From contig JACVJA010000057.1 in NCBI GenBank assembly GCA_015661035.1, forward strand, positions 1 through 7,837: a stretch of 7,837 bases of DNA. The letters are read 5' to 3'. This DNA is from Candidatus Calidifonticultor daggyaiensis (lineage in GTDB: Bacteria; Actinomycetota; Humimicrobiia; Humimicrobiales; Humimicrobiaceae). Shown here piece by piece: positions 1 through 6,379 of this stretch. Both the position numbers and the translations under genes were made by a program. Below the pieces are notes generated by a model. The model was given only the letters and a program-made list of their open reading frames with translations, had not been told where the DNA came from and ran no database searches. Numbering within the stretch: the stretch's first letter is position 1; each line of letters begins with the position of its first letter.

Positions 1-495
1 ACTGGTTGTTGGTTCATCAAGAAAAAGCAATTTTGGATTCTTTACTAATGCCCTAGCAATAAGAACTCTTTGAAACTGCCCACCTGATAGCATACTAATA
101 TGTAAATCTTTATATTTTAGCATACCAACACTTTCTAAAGCTTTTTGTGCTGCTAAAATGTCATCTTTATTTACTCTTTTTAATGGACCGTTATACCTTC
201 CAATTAATACCATATTAAACACATCAATTGGAAAAGATTTATCAATATTTGTAATTTGAGGAAGATACCCTACAAGTTTTCGTGAATTTTGAGGGTGGTC
301 ATTGAAAAGTAAAATTCTTCCAGATTTCGGTTTTAATAGTCCTAAGATTAATTTTAAAAGTGTAGTTTTGCCACCACCATTTGGCCCTATTATAGCAAGA
401 AGATCTTTTTCAAAAATTGTTAAATTTATATCCTCTAAAACATTAAAATTTTCATAACCAAAAGTTACATTCTCAACTTTAATAATTTCTTTCAT
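1..495 (-). CDS. ABC transporter ATP-binding protein, zinc/manganese uptake type (3' end cut by window edge)
   Basis: This is the ATPase subunit of an ABC importer, expected on the cytoplasmic face bound to a membrane permease. The 165 visible residues hold Walker A GPNGGGKTT (37-45), a Q-loop Gln at 80 in GYLPQ, signature LSGGQ (136-140) and Walker B LLFLDEP (156-162). The stretch YLPQITNIDKSFPIDVF followed by an LIGR motif is typical of the ZnuC/MntB/TroB subfamily that imports zinc, manganese or iron with a periplasmic/lipoprotein binding protein. Family members are about 240-250 residues, so roughly 80 C-terminal residues, including the switch His, lie off the left edge. The ATG at 495 is 3 bp after the stop of the phosphoesterase gene and has no clear Shine-Dalgarno, which suggests translational coupling. 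Membership in the metal-type subfamily is fairly sure; the actual metal cannot be read from this subunit. Confidence 0.9.
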   Translation of the reverse strand, partial: MKEIIKVENVTFGYENFNVLEDINLTIFEKDLLAIIGPNGGGKTTLLKLILGLLKPKSGRILLFNDHPQNSRKLVGYLPQITNIDKSFPIDVFNMVLIGRYNGPLKRVNKDDILAAQKALESVGMLKYKDLHISMLSGGQFQRVLIARALVKNPKLLFLDEPTTS

Positions 496-498
496 TTT

Positions 499-993
499 TT
501 AAATACTAACTATTTCAAATTTTTTACTTTCTGTATTAAAAATACCAAAAGTTGGACTTGTATCTTTTGTATAATAACTATGCGAAGAGCCTGGACTTAA
601 TAAAAGAGTATTTCCTAACTTTGTAATTTCAGACTTGTGAAAATGTCCACAAAAAACAACGTCATATTTCCCTGAAATTGCTAATGATTCTGAAATTTCT
701 CTGTATTCTCCATGATATAGAGCAATATTTAAATTATCAACCTCAACTACACCAAAATCACCTAAAATTTTTCCTTCAATTTCTTTAAAAACTTGTAAAA
801 TCCCATATTTGTAGCCATCATTATTTCCGAATATACCCGTAATTTCAAAACCTTCAAAGTGTTTAATCAGTGGTGGAGCAACATAATCGCCTAAATGAAA
901 TACTCTGGTAATCTTTTCATTTTTTAAAATCTTAATAATTTTTTTTATATTACATTCATCATCATGTGAATCTGAAATTACTGCAATATTCAT
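499..993 (-). CDS. YfcE/MJ0936-family metallophosphoesterase
   Basis: A small cytoplasmic calcineurin-like phosphoesterase of 164 residues, the usual size for the YfcE/MJ0936 group, which cleaves phosphodiesters with two bound metal ions (often Mn or Ni in characterised relatives). With ATG 993 as residue 1, the metal and catalytic motifs are all present: D8-S-H10, G35-D36, GNND (56-59, N57 the expected ligand), H94 in YHGE, GHFH (116-119) and a following SPGS (133-136). The frame stays open to a GTG at 999, but GAGAGG (999-1004) lies 5 nt before the ATG at 993 and overlaps the GTG, so ATG 993 is preferred. The gene follows the DUF89 gene after 36 bp and runs 3 bp before the ABC ATPase, so the three are probably co-transcribed. 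The natural substrate is unknown for most of this family and cannot be told here. Confidence 0.9.
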   Translation of the reverse strand: MNIAVISDSHDDECNIKKIIKILKNEKITRVFHLGDYVAPPLIKHFEGFEITGIFGNNDGYKYGILQVFKEIEGKILGDFGVVEVDNLNIALYHGEYREISESLAISGKYDVVFCGHFHKSEITKLGNTLLLSPGSSHSYYTKDTSPTFGIFNTESKKFEIVSI

Positions 994-998
994 TACCA

Positions 999-1004
999 CC
1001 TCTC
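999..1004 (-). promoter_or_regulatory. Ribosome binding site deciding the phosphoesterase start
   Basis: On the minus strand GAGAGG is followed by a 5-nt spacer (TGGTA) and ATG at 993. The upstream in-frame GTG at 997-999 overlaps this site and so cannot be served by it. This supports ATG 993 as the start. Confidence 0.65.
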
Positions 1005-1029
1005 AAAAAGTTAATTTATTTTTTAATTA

Positions 1030-1911
1030 TTATATTTTTTTATTTTTAAAAATAATAACTTCATCAATATTATACTTTTCTCCTAAAATTCTTGCTATAA
1101 CAATACATTTTATTTTCAGCAAAAAGTATATATTTTTATTTTCTTCAATTAAAGCTTCTAAATTACCTTGACCTTTTGAAATTATTAGATCAGCCTCATT
1201 ATATTCTTTTTTAAATTCTTCAGAACATAAAGGGAGGTGTGCTGCAGGCATATCAATTCCTGTTGTTATGACCTTTGCAACTTCTTGCATGGCTACCATT
1301 TTTGCATCTTCAATTGTTGAATCATTTAAAGTCGGCCCGCCTCTTACTGAATAAACTATTTTAAATTTTTTATTAAAGTTATTATTTAATTGTTCAATAA
1401 AAATTTTATCAAAAACTATTTCCCCTGCATTATCACCAATTATTAAAATTTTTTCTGCTTTTAAAATATCATCTTTTAATTTCTTTACTAAGCTTAAATC
1501 AATTGGTTGGAATGATGCTGAATTAATTGACTCAACTATTACGTTTTTCGAAAATTTCTTTCCCTGCATAACATCTATACTGTTGCCTGCAAGACAAATC
1601 CTAAGGCTTTTTTCGAACCAATCACTGCTATTTTTTATTTCTTCCTTAATTTTATTACTGATGCTTAAACATATTTTGTTAAAATCTTTTTTAAACTCAA
1701 AATAAGGATCGCCATCAGGAATATTTTTTTTAACAATTTTTTGAATATCATAATAAAGTTCAAATAAATTTTTATAAGAAGGAAACTCAGAAGCTTTCAA
1801 TAAAACTTCACTTAAAGTTTTATTAACTACATTGTCATCCTCTGTTAAACGAATAGCTGAATTTATGGCAGACCTGATGTGACATGGTATACAATCTAAA
1901 AATATTCTCAT
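1030..1911 (-). CDS. DUF89/ARMT1-like metal-dependent phosphatase
   Basis: A 293-residue cytoplasmic protein of the DUF89 (ARMT1-like) family, whose characterised members are metal-dependent phosphatases thought to act on damaged or side-product phosphometabolites. The N-terminus carries the paired cysteines CIPC (7-10) followed by R13, typical of the archaeal/bacterial AF1104-like branch. DPY (68-70) and AGNSID (108-113) are conserved in the helical part. The Rossmann-like core has IIGDNAGEIVFDK (157-169), whose D160, N161 and E164 belong to the active-site region, then VRGGPTLND (189-197), an acidic ADLIISKGQGN (240-250), and a C-terminal LLKIKCIVIARILG segment. ATG 1911 is the only sensible start: an in-frame TAA lies two codons upstream. 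AAGGA (1924-1928) is 12 nt upstream, a rather long spacer. It lies 61 bp after the SDR gene and 36 bp before the phosphoesterase. Family assignment is firm; the substrate is unknown. Confidence 0.88.
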   Translation of the reverse strand: MRIFLDCIPCHIRSAINSAIRLTEDDNVVNKTLSEVLLKASEFPSYKNLFELYYDIQKIVKKNIPDGDPYFEFKKDFNKICLSISNKIKEEIKNSSDWFEKSLRICLAGNSIDVMQGKKFSKNVIVESINSASFQPIDLSLVKKLKDDILKAEKILIIGDNAGEIVFDKIFIEQLNNNFNKKFKIVYSVRGGPTLNDSTIEDAKMVAMQEVAKVITTGIDMPAAHLPLCSEEFKKEYNEADLIISKGQGNLEALIEENKNIYFLLKIKCIVIARILGEKYNIDEVIIFKNKKI

Positions 1912-1972
1912 CTTTTACAACTATCCTTTCTTTATTAAACTTTTTTTACTTCAATTTTTTTAAACTATTCTT

Positions 1973-2851
1973 TTAAACTTTGTTACCAAAATTTTTATTC
2001 CCTGCAGCAGTTTGAGATGAAACTGGCCTCCTATAATACAACCTTCCACCGTCAATTAAAATATCCTGACCACAAATATACTCTGACATGTCTGAAGCTA
2101 AAAACAATGCAAGCTTTGCAATATCATAGGGTGTTCCTATTCTACCCATTGGAACTTGAGAGGAAAGCATTTTATTAATTTCTTCTGTGTCAGGATATTT
2201 TTTTCTTAACATTGGAGTATCAACAATCCCAGGGCTTATCATATTTGCTCTTATGCCCCGCGATAAAAATTCATAGTTAATTCTAGCCATCATACCAATT
2301 AGCGCTGCTTTTGATGTAGAGTAATGCATTCCTCCGCCCGCACCAGTTCTAGAAACTACAGAAGAAATAAAGATTACATTACCTTTAGAGTTTTTAATCA
2401 TAGAATCAGCTAAATATCTAAAAAAATAAAACGAACCGCTTATATTTACGTCCATAATTTTTTGCCAATTTTTAATTTCTATCTTGTTTGCTTCTTCCGT
2501 AAATTCCATGCTTGCATTTAAAACCAATATTTCTACTCCAGGAAATACATCTAAAATTTTTTCACATGTCTTCTTGCATTCAGCGTGAATTCCAACATCA
2601 CATTGAAAAAAAATACATCTATTCTTGAACTTATTTTGGCTGTTATTCCCTTTGTAATCTGATAGTATTTTGTTTAAAGCATTTTCCCCTTTCTGTTTGT
2701 CTCTTCCAATTATGACTATATTTGCATCACTTTTAAAAAATAAATCAGCTATAGCAAGACCTATCCCACTTGTTCCACCAGTAATAACAGCAGTTTTATT
2801 TTTTAAACTAAGCAATTCATATACCTTGTTATTATTAAATGGCTTGTTCAC
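1973..2851 (-). CDS. Classical SDR oxidoreductase, FabG-like fold
   Basis: A 292-residue NAD(P)-dependent short-chain dehydrogenase/reductase. Counting from GTG 2851, the cofactor motif TGGTSGIG is at 25-32, a D-V pair that contacts adenine at 85-86, the NAG-type motif appears as NAS at 112-114, and the catalytic tetrad is N136, S164, Y177 and K181 (YSTSK). SPG (206-208) and GQDILIDGG (261-269) complete the C-terminal half. The protein is longer than the usual 245-255 residues: about 15 extra residues before the first beta strand, a longer Lys/Asn-rich stretch after residue 60, and a 23-residue tail after DGG containing YYRRP. GTG 2851 is chosen over the in-frame GTG at 2860 because AAGGCGGTGAT ends just upstream. 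The substrate cannot be inferred; family members reduce ketones or oxidise alcohols in lipid, sugar and secondary metabolism. Confidence 0.88.
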   Translation of the reverse strand: MNKPFNNNKVYELLSLKNKTAVITGGTSGIGLAIADLFFKSDANIVIIGRDKQKGENALNKILSDYKGNNSQNKFKNRCIFFQCDVGIHAECKKTCEKILDVFPGVEILVLNASMEFTEEANKIEIKNWQKIMDVNISGSFYFFRYLADSMIKNSKGNVIFISSVVSRTGAGGGMHYSTSKAALIGMMARINYEFLSRGIRANMISPGIVDTPMLRKKYPDTEEINKMLSSQVPMGRIGTPYDIAKLALFLASDMSEYICGQDILIDGGRLYYRRPVSSQTAAGNKNFGNKV

Positions 2852-2855
2852 AAAT

Positions 2856-2866
2856 ATCACCGCCTT
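2856..2866 (-). promoter_or_regulatory. Strong ribosome binding site deciding the SDR start
   Basis: On the minus strand the sequence AAGGCGGTGAT differs by one base from AAGGAGGTGAT, the full complement of the bacterial 16S rRNA 3' end. Its GGCGG core is 8 nt before the GTG at 2851. The alternative GTG at 2858-2860 lies inside the site and would be buried by ribosome pairing. Confidence 0.75.
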
Positions 2867-2873
2867 ATTAAAT

Positions 2874-2889
2874 ATTGATATTTATCAAT
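2874..2889. repeat. Perfect 16-bp inverted repeat upstream of the SDR gene
   Basis: ATTGATA-TT-TATCAAT is a perfect 7-bp inverted repeat with a 2-bp centre, lying 23-38 bp upstream of the GTG at 2851 in the 116-bp gap after the MFS gene. This is a plausible position for a dimeric repressor site. In such AT-rich DNA chance palindromes are frequent, so an operator role is only a possibility. Confidence 0.3.
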
Positions 2890-2967
2890 CAATATATATC
2901 ACCAATATAAATATTATCTTTATTAATATATATAACCTAGTTAAATAATATTTATTAAAATAATACT

Positions 2968-4335
2968 TTAACTCTTTTTATTAAGATAAGAATATTTTTT
3001 TTCAAATAAATATAGTATAAATACAAGTAATAATAACAAGAAAAAAAATAAATTAATTAAATTAAAAGATATAAACAAATTAAATTTTGAAAGTATAAAA
3101 CCTAAAAGCCACGGAGCAAATAGACCACCAAATCCACCAAATACTATTATTATAGAAATTACAAAGTTTTTCTCTATAGAATATTTTAAACCACCTTCAG
3201 ACACAATTAAAGGCCATATCCCTGCACTAAAAAAACCTGTTAATATAAATAAGATAACAGTAATTATTGTATTGTTGCTGAATATCCCCATAAGACAGCA
3301 AATAATTGAAGTAAAAATAATAAACTGGAGTAAAATAGTAATTTTAATTTTTTTTGTTAAAAGCCCTATTGCTATTCTTCCAAAAACAGTAGCAAACCAA
3401 AAATATGATAATGTTTGACCAGCTAATGATTCATTAAAAAATTTCGACACCCTTAAAAATGTAGGAATCCACATTGCTAGTCCAGTTTCTGCACAAACAT
3501 AAAAAAACATACAAAAAATTAAAACTAAAAATACAAATTTATCTTTTGGTGCTAAATTTTTTTTAATAACTCTATCAAAAGGTTTTTCGTTTGAATTTTC
3601 ATTTTCATCAAAATGGTTAATTTTTTTAATGTAATCTTTGCATTTAACCTCTTCAAATGTATTTATATTTTTATTAGTTTTATCAAAAATTTTTGCTTTA
3701 ATAAAAGATTTTTTTTCAGAGTTACCAGTTTTAGACTCTATTTTTTTTCTTAATATAAAAATTTCATATTTAGATAAATCAATAAACAATAAATAAATAA
3801 TTCCTGCAACGCATGCAAAGAAAGCTATTAGATAAGAGTATTTCCAGTCTATTTTATACTTTAATAGAAACACAGGAATTAAAGGCCCCACAAAAGCCCC
3901 AATTCCAAAAAAAACTTGGCTTAAATTTACATATAGTGCTTCACTGCCTTTATTTACATCAACAACTATAATACTTGTTTGCGATTCAATAAAACCTATT
4001 GATAAACCTATTAAATAAAATACAGGTATAAGATAAAAATAATTTGCAACATAAAACATCGAAAATGAAGAAATTGCTAATATAAAGGAAAAAAGAATAA
4101 GAAGTCTTTTTTTACTTAAAAACCTAACTATAAAGCTGCTTAAAAAAGACCCACTAATAAACCCACCAAAATAAAAGGAAAAAATCAAACTAGTTTGTCC
4201 AATATTAGACCCTAGTTTTTGACCAATCTCAATTATTATTGGACTGCTTACAGTATAAATTAACCCTCCAACAAAAAGAGCATAAAAAAAGTTTAAATTA
4301 ATATATATTTTTCTGCTTAATAAAAATTTGTTCAT
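2968..4335 (-). CDS. MFS transporter, possibly FHS/FucP-like
   Basis: A 455-residue inner-membrane major facilitator with two hydrophobic halves (about residues 10-188 and 266-446), each compatible with six membrane segments. The halves are joined by an unusually long, charged, presumably cytoplasmic loop of about 79 residues (188-266). The second half begins with FYVCAETGLAMWIPTFLR (278-295), which resembles the conserved acidic Glu region of FHS-type transporters (FucP and relatives). It also contains the FGRIAIG element (318-324) expected at the second-half motif A position; the first-half motif A is degenerate (RFLSKKRLL, 71-79). ATG 4335 has only a weak upstream GTGA. The gene is 90 bp from the extended SDR upstream and 116 bp from the classical SDR downstream. 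The substrate (sugar, lipid precursor or drug) is not determined by the sequence; the subfamily call is tentative. Confidence 0.85.
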   Translation of the reverse strand: MNKFLLSRKIYINLNFFYALFVGGLIYTVSSPIIIEIGQKLGSNIGQTSLIFSFYFGGFISGSFLSSFIVRFLSKKRLLILFSFILAISSFSMFYVANYFYLIPVFYLIGLSIGFIESQTSIIVVDVNKGSEALYVNLSQVFFGIGAFVGPLIPVFLLKYKIDWKYSYLIAFFACVAGIIYLLFIDLSKYEIFILRKKIESKTGNSEKKSFIKAKIFDKTNKNINTFEEVKCKDYIKKINHFDENENSNEKPFDRVIKKNLAPKDKFVFLVLIFCMFFYVCAETGLAMWIPTFLRVSKFFNESLAGQTLSYFWFATVFGRIAIGLLTKKIKITILLQFIIFTSIICCLMGIFSNNTIITVILFILTGFFSAGIWPLIVSEGGLKYSIEKNFVISIIIVFGGFGGLFAPWLLGFILSKFNLFISFNLINLFFFLLLLLVFILYLFEKKYSYLNKKS

Positions 4336-4409
4336 AATTTCACAATATTTATTAATATTTGTAATTTGCTTTAAAAACTATAATTTATATCAAAACTTAC
4401 TAATCCCTT

Positions 4410-4425
4410 ATATTATTTATAATAT
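4410..4425. repeat. A/T inverted repeat directly after the extended SDR stop codon
   Basis: ATATTAT-TT-ATAATAT, a perfect 7-bp inverted repeat, abuts the TAA of the extended SDR gene (4426-4428). It has no G or C and no clear U-run after it, so it would make a very weak hairpin. It could mark the end of an upstream transcript or simply reflect base composition. Confidence 0.2.
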
Positions 4426-5523
4426 TTAAAATTGGTTGGATTTTATCCAATCAATTATATCTTTTAGAGTTTCTCTTATTGGCCTTGCCTTATAACCTAA
4501 ATCATTTACAGCTTTATTACAACTAATAAAAGAGTTACTTCTTATTGTTTTTATTGAATATGTTGTAAACAGTGGCTTGGATTTTGTAATTTTATAATAA
4601 ATCGGAGTTAAATATGACAATGGATAAATTAGCCAATAAGGCAATTTATAAACATTGTATTTTATTCCAGATACATCGCTCAAAATCTTTATTAGAGTTG
4701 GTATTTCTAATCTTTCCCCTGACAAAATATAAATCTCCCCACTTTTCCCCTTATTTGCTGCTAATATATGACCTATTGCTGCATCTCGGGCATCTACAAA
4801 ATCATATGCTCCATCAATTATTAATTTTTGTTTCTTTTTAAGATAATTCAAAACTAAAGAGCCAAGGTTTGAAGGCTTATAATCGTATGGTCCAATTATT
4901 GCAGTCGGGCAAACTATGACTGCATTTAATCCTGCCTTAACAGAATTTAAAACTTTTAAAGTAGCAATAGCTTTTGTTCTATTATATATACCTAATGGAT
5001 GATTAATATCAATTTCCAAATTTTCATTTATAAAAAAATTGCTATAGTTTTTATTTAAAGCATAATTAAAATTTTTATATGACTTATTATTTGAATTATT
5101 AATATTTTTAAATTCATCATTTAAATTAAACCCATTTACAGGTTTTTTAAAACTTAGTTTTGGTTCTTTAAATATATGAATTGAACTAGTATAAATTAAC
5201 CTTTTAACTTTATTTTCAATACAAGCTTTAATAACATTTTCTGTTCCTCGCAGATTTATTTTTTCTAAATTCTTGTTTTTTCCTGGTAAAATTGAGTATT
5301 CAGAGGCTAAATGATAGACATGATCAGCATCTTTAAACAAATCTCTTAAAGAATTATAGTCTAATATATCTCCAAAATGAACTTTTATATCTTCGTAACA
5401 GTCTTTAAAACATAAAAGATTAGAAGTTTTTCTTGCTAATATTTTTACTTTTCTTTTTTGCTTTAATAATTCTCTCACAAGAGAGTTGCCTAGTAAACCA
5501 GTGGCACCAGTTACTACATCCAT
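4426..5523 (-). CDS. Extended SDR: NAD(P)-dependent epimerase/dihydroflavonol-4-reductase-like protein
   Basis: A 365-residue extended short-chain dehydrogenase. The N-terminal nucleotide-binding motif TGATGLLG is at 5-12, the adenine contact GDILD at 51-55, HLAS at 71-74, the catalytic Ser in YTSS at 111-114, and the active-site YNRTK at 180-184. GPYDYKPSNLG (211-221) and DFVDARDAA (241-249) place it with the dihydroflavonol reductase/3-beta-hydroxysteroid dehydrogenase-like branch, which also includes the hopanoid-associated HpnA group. The C-terminal LLFTTYSIKTIRSN-type stretch (about 318-330), N-K-A and LGYKARPIRETLKDIIDWI (342-360) fit this branch. An Asn/Lys/Phe-rich low-complexity segment (about 134-171) sits between the catalytic Ser and Tyr. 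ATG 5523 leads almost directly into the Rossmann strand. The gene follows the acyltransferase after 38 bp, suggesting shared transcription. The substrate is likely a sugar, sterol-like or polyprenoid alcohol/ketone, not resolvable further. Confidence 0.85.
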   Translation of the reverse strand: MDVVTGATGLLGNSLVRELLKQKRKVKILARKTSNLLCFKDCYEDIKVHFGDILDYNSLRDLFKDADHVYHLASEYSILPGKNKNLEKINLRGTENVIKACIENKVKRLIYTSSIHIFKEPKLSFKKPVNGFNLNDEFKNINNSNNKSYKNFNYALNKNYSNFFINENLEIDINHPLGIYNRTKAIATLKVLNSVKAGLNAVIVCPTAIIGPYDYKPSNLGSLVLNYLKKKQKLIIDGAYDFVDARDAAIGHILAANKGKSGEIYILSGERLEIPTLIKILSDVSGIKYNVYKLPYWLIYPLSYLTPIYYKITKSKPLFTTYSIKTIRSNSFISCNKAVNDLGYKARPIRETLKDIIDWIKSNQF

Positions 5524-5561
5524 TTTTTTCCAGCCTTTAAATTCCAGTTCTTATAGTAAGT

Positions 5562-6347
5562 TTAAACCCTAGTTTTAACTACATTAGCAGGAATACCTAC
5601 AGCTATTGAATAATCCGGGATATCCTTATTTACAACTGCAGCTGCACCAATTATTGAACTTTTTCCAATTTTTACACCATCTAGTATTAATGCTTTAGAA
5701 CCTAACCAACAATTTTGGCCAATTATAATACCTTTACTTATAGCTTCGAGTGAACCTATTGGCTTTTCTACAGTATTATACTCATGATCTCCTGCAATAC
5801 AATAAACATATGCAGCAATTAGAGTATCATTTCCTATTATTAACTCACTCGCACTAAAAAGCTCGCAATTAAATCCTATTGTTATATTAGAACCTAATTT
5901 TATATCTCCATTTTTACAACTTAAGATAGAATTTCTTCCAATAAAACAGTTATCACCAATCGAAATACCTTCGTTTGTACTGCCTTTAGCATCAAGCATA
6001 CAATTTTCATCAATTATCACATTATCACCAATACTTATTTTATTAGGATGTCTTATGGTTATGTTTTTACCAAAATTTACATTTTTACCTACTTTTTTAA
6101 ATAAAAATCTATAAAAAAAGCTTCTTAAAAATATTCCTATAGCACCTGGCATGCTTGCAAACATGCTTGTTATAATTTCGTATTTTAATATTGAAAAAAA
6201 ATCCCTCTTGCCCACAATTAAATCTGCATATTTTTTTAATTTAGACCCTCCTTTTACGATTTCTTTTGTCCTGTACTTCGTATCAATAATTTTTTTATTG
6301 ATATCAACACTTTTATCGTTCTTTTTATTAATTTCATCATAATCCAT
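5562..6347 (-). CDS. Left-handed beta-helix (hexapeptide repeat) acyltransferase
   Basis: A 261-residue acyltransferase of the DapH/LacA/GlmU-like hexapeptide class, expected to move an acetyl or other acyl group from CoA to a sugar or lipid hydroxyl/amine. A polar N-terminus (1-38) is followed by a hydrophobic, probably membrane-associating region (about 52-85, with MPGAIGIFLRSFFYRFLF). From about 86 on there are imperfect hexapeptide repeats (VGKNVNFGKNITI, ISIGDNVIIDENCML, ISIGDNCFIGRNSIL, IIIGQNCWLGSKALI, VKIGKSSIIGAAAVV). The likely catalytic His is H188 in AGDHEY, and the C-terminal DYSIAVGIPANVVK closes the fold in the usual way. AGGAGG (6356-6361) stands 8 nt before ATG 6347, a strong ribosome site. 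It is 32 bp from the PAP2-like gene and 38 bp from the extended SDR, consistent with one operon. The acceptor is unknown; the hydrophobic segment and neighbours favour a membrane-linked one. Confidence 0.9.
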   Translation of the reverse strand: MDYDEINKKNDKSVDINKKIIDTKYRTKEIVKGGSKLKKYADLIVGKRDFFSILKYEIITSMFASMPGAIGIFLRSFFYRFLFKKVGKNVNFGKNITIRHPNKISIGDNVIIDENCMLDAKGSTNEGISIGDNCFIGRNSILSCKNGDIKLGSNITIGFNCELFSASELIIGNDTLIAAYVYCIAGDHEYNTVEKPIGSLEAISKGIIIGQNCWLGSKALILDGVKIGKSSIIGAAAVVNKDIPDYSIAVGIPANVVKTRV

Positions 6348-6379
6348 ATAAAAAACCTCCTGTAAAAATCAATTTTATT

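Noticed and set aside
1912..1972. T-rich spacer between the SDR and DUF89 genes, considered as an intrinsic terminator
   Set aside because: On the minus strand it is an A-rich run without a stem ahead of a T-run, so it does not look like a terminator for the leftward transcript.
2670..2948. 92-residue open frame on the plus strand over the start of the SDR gene
   Set aside because: It lies antisense to a clear SDR Rossmann motif, has no recognisable domain, and its hydrophobic look follows from the complement of the SDR codons and A/T-rich spacer.
2890..2967. Run of TA-rich repeats between the MFS and SDR genes, considered as a terminator or repeat array
   Set aside because: No GC-containing stem followed by a T-run is visible on either strand and there is no regular repeat unit; it fits ordinary A/T-rich spacer.
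4614..4841. 75-residue open frame on the plus strand inside the extended SDR gene
   Set aside because: It is antisense to the conserved C-terminal half of the extended SDR and has no family features or convincing ribosome site.
6149..6172. Direct repeat of CATGCTTG separated by a few bases
   Set aside because: It encodes two similar Ser-Met dipeptides in the hydrophobic segment of the acyltransferase and needs no other explanation.
6151..6342. 63-residue hydrophobic open frame on the plus strand at the start of the acyltransferase gene
   Set aside because: It is antisense to a gene with a strong Shine-Dalgarno; the apparent membrane segments are the complement of Lys/Asp-rich codons.
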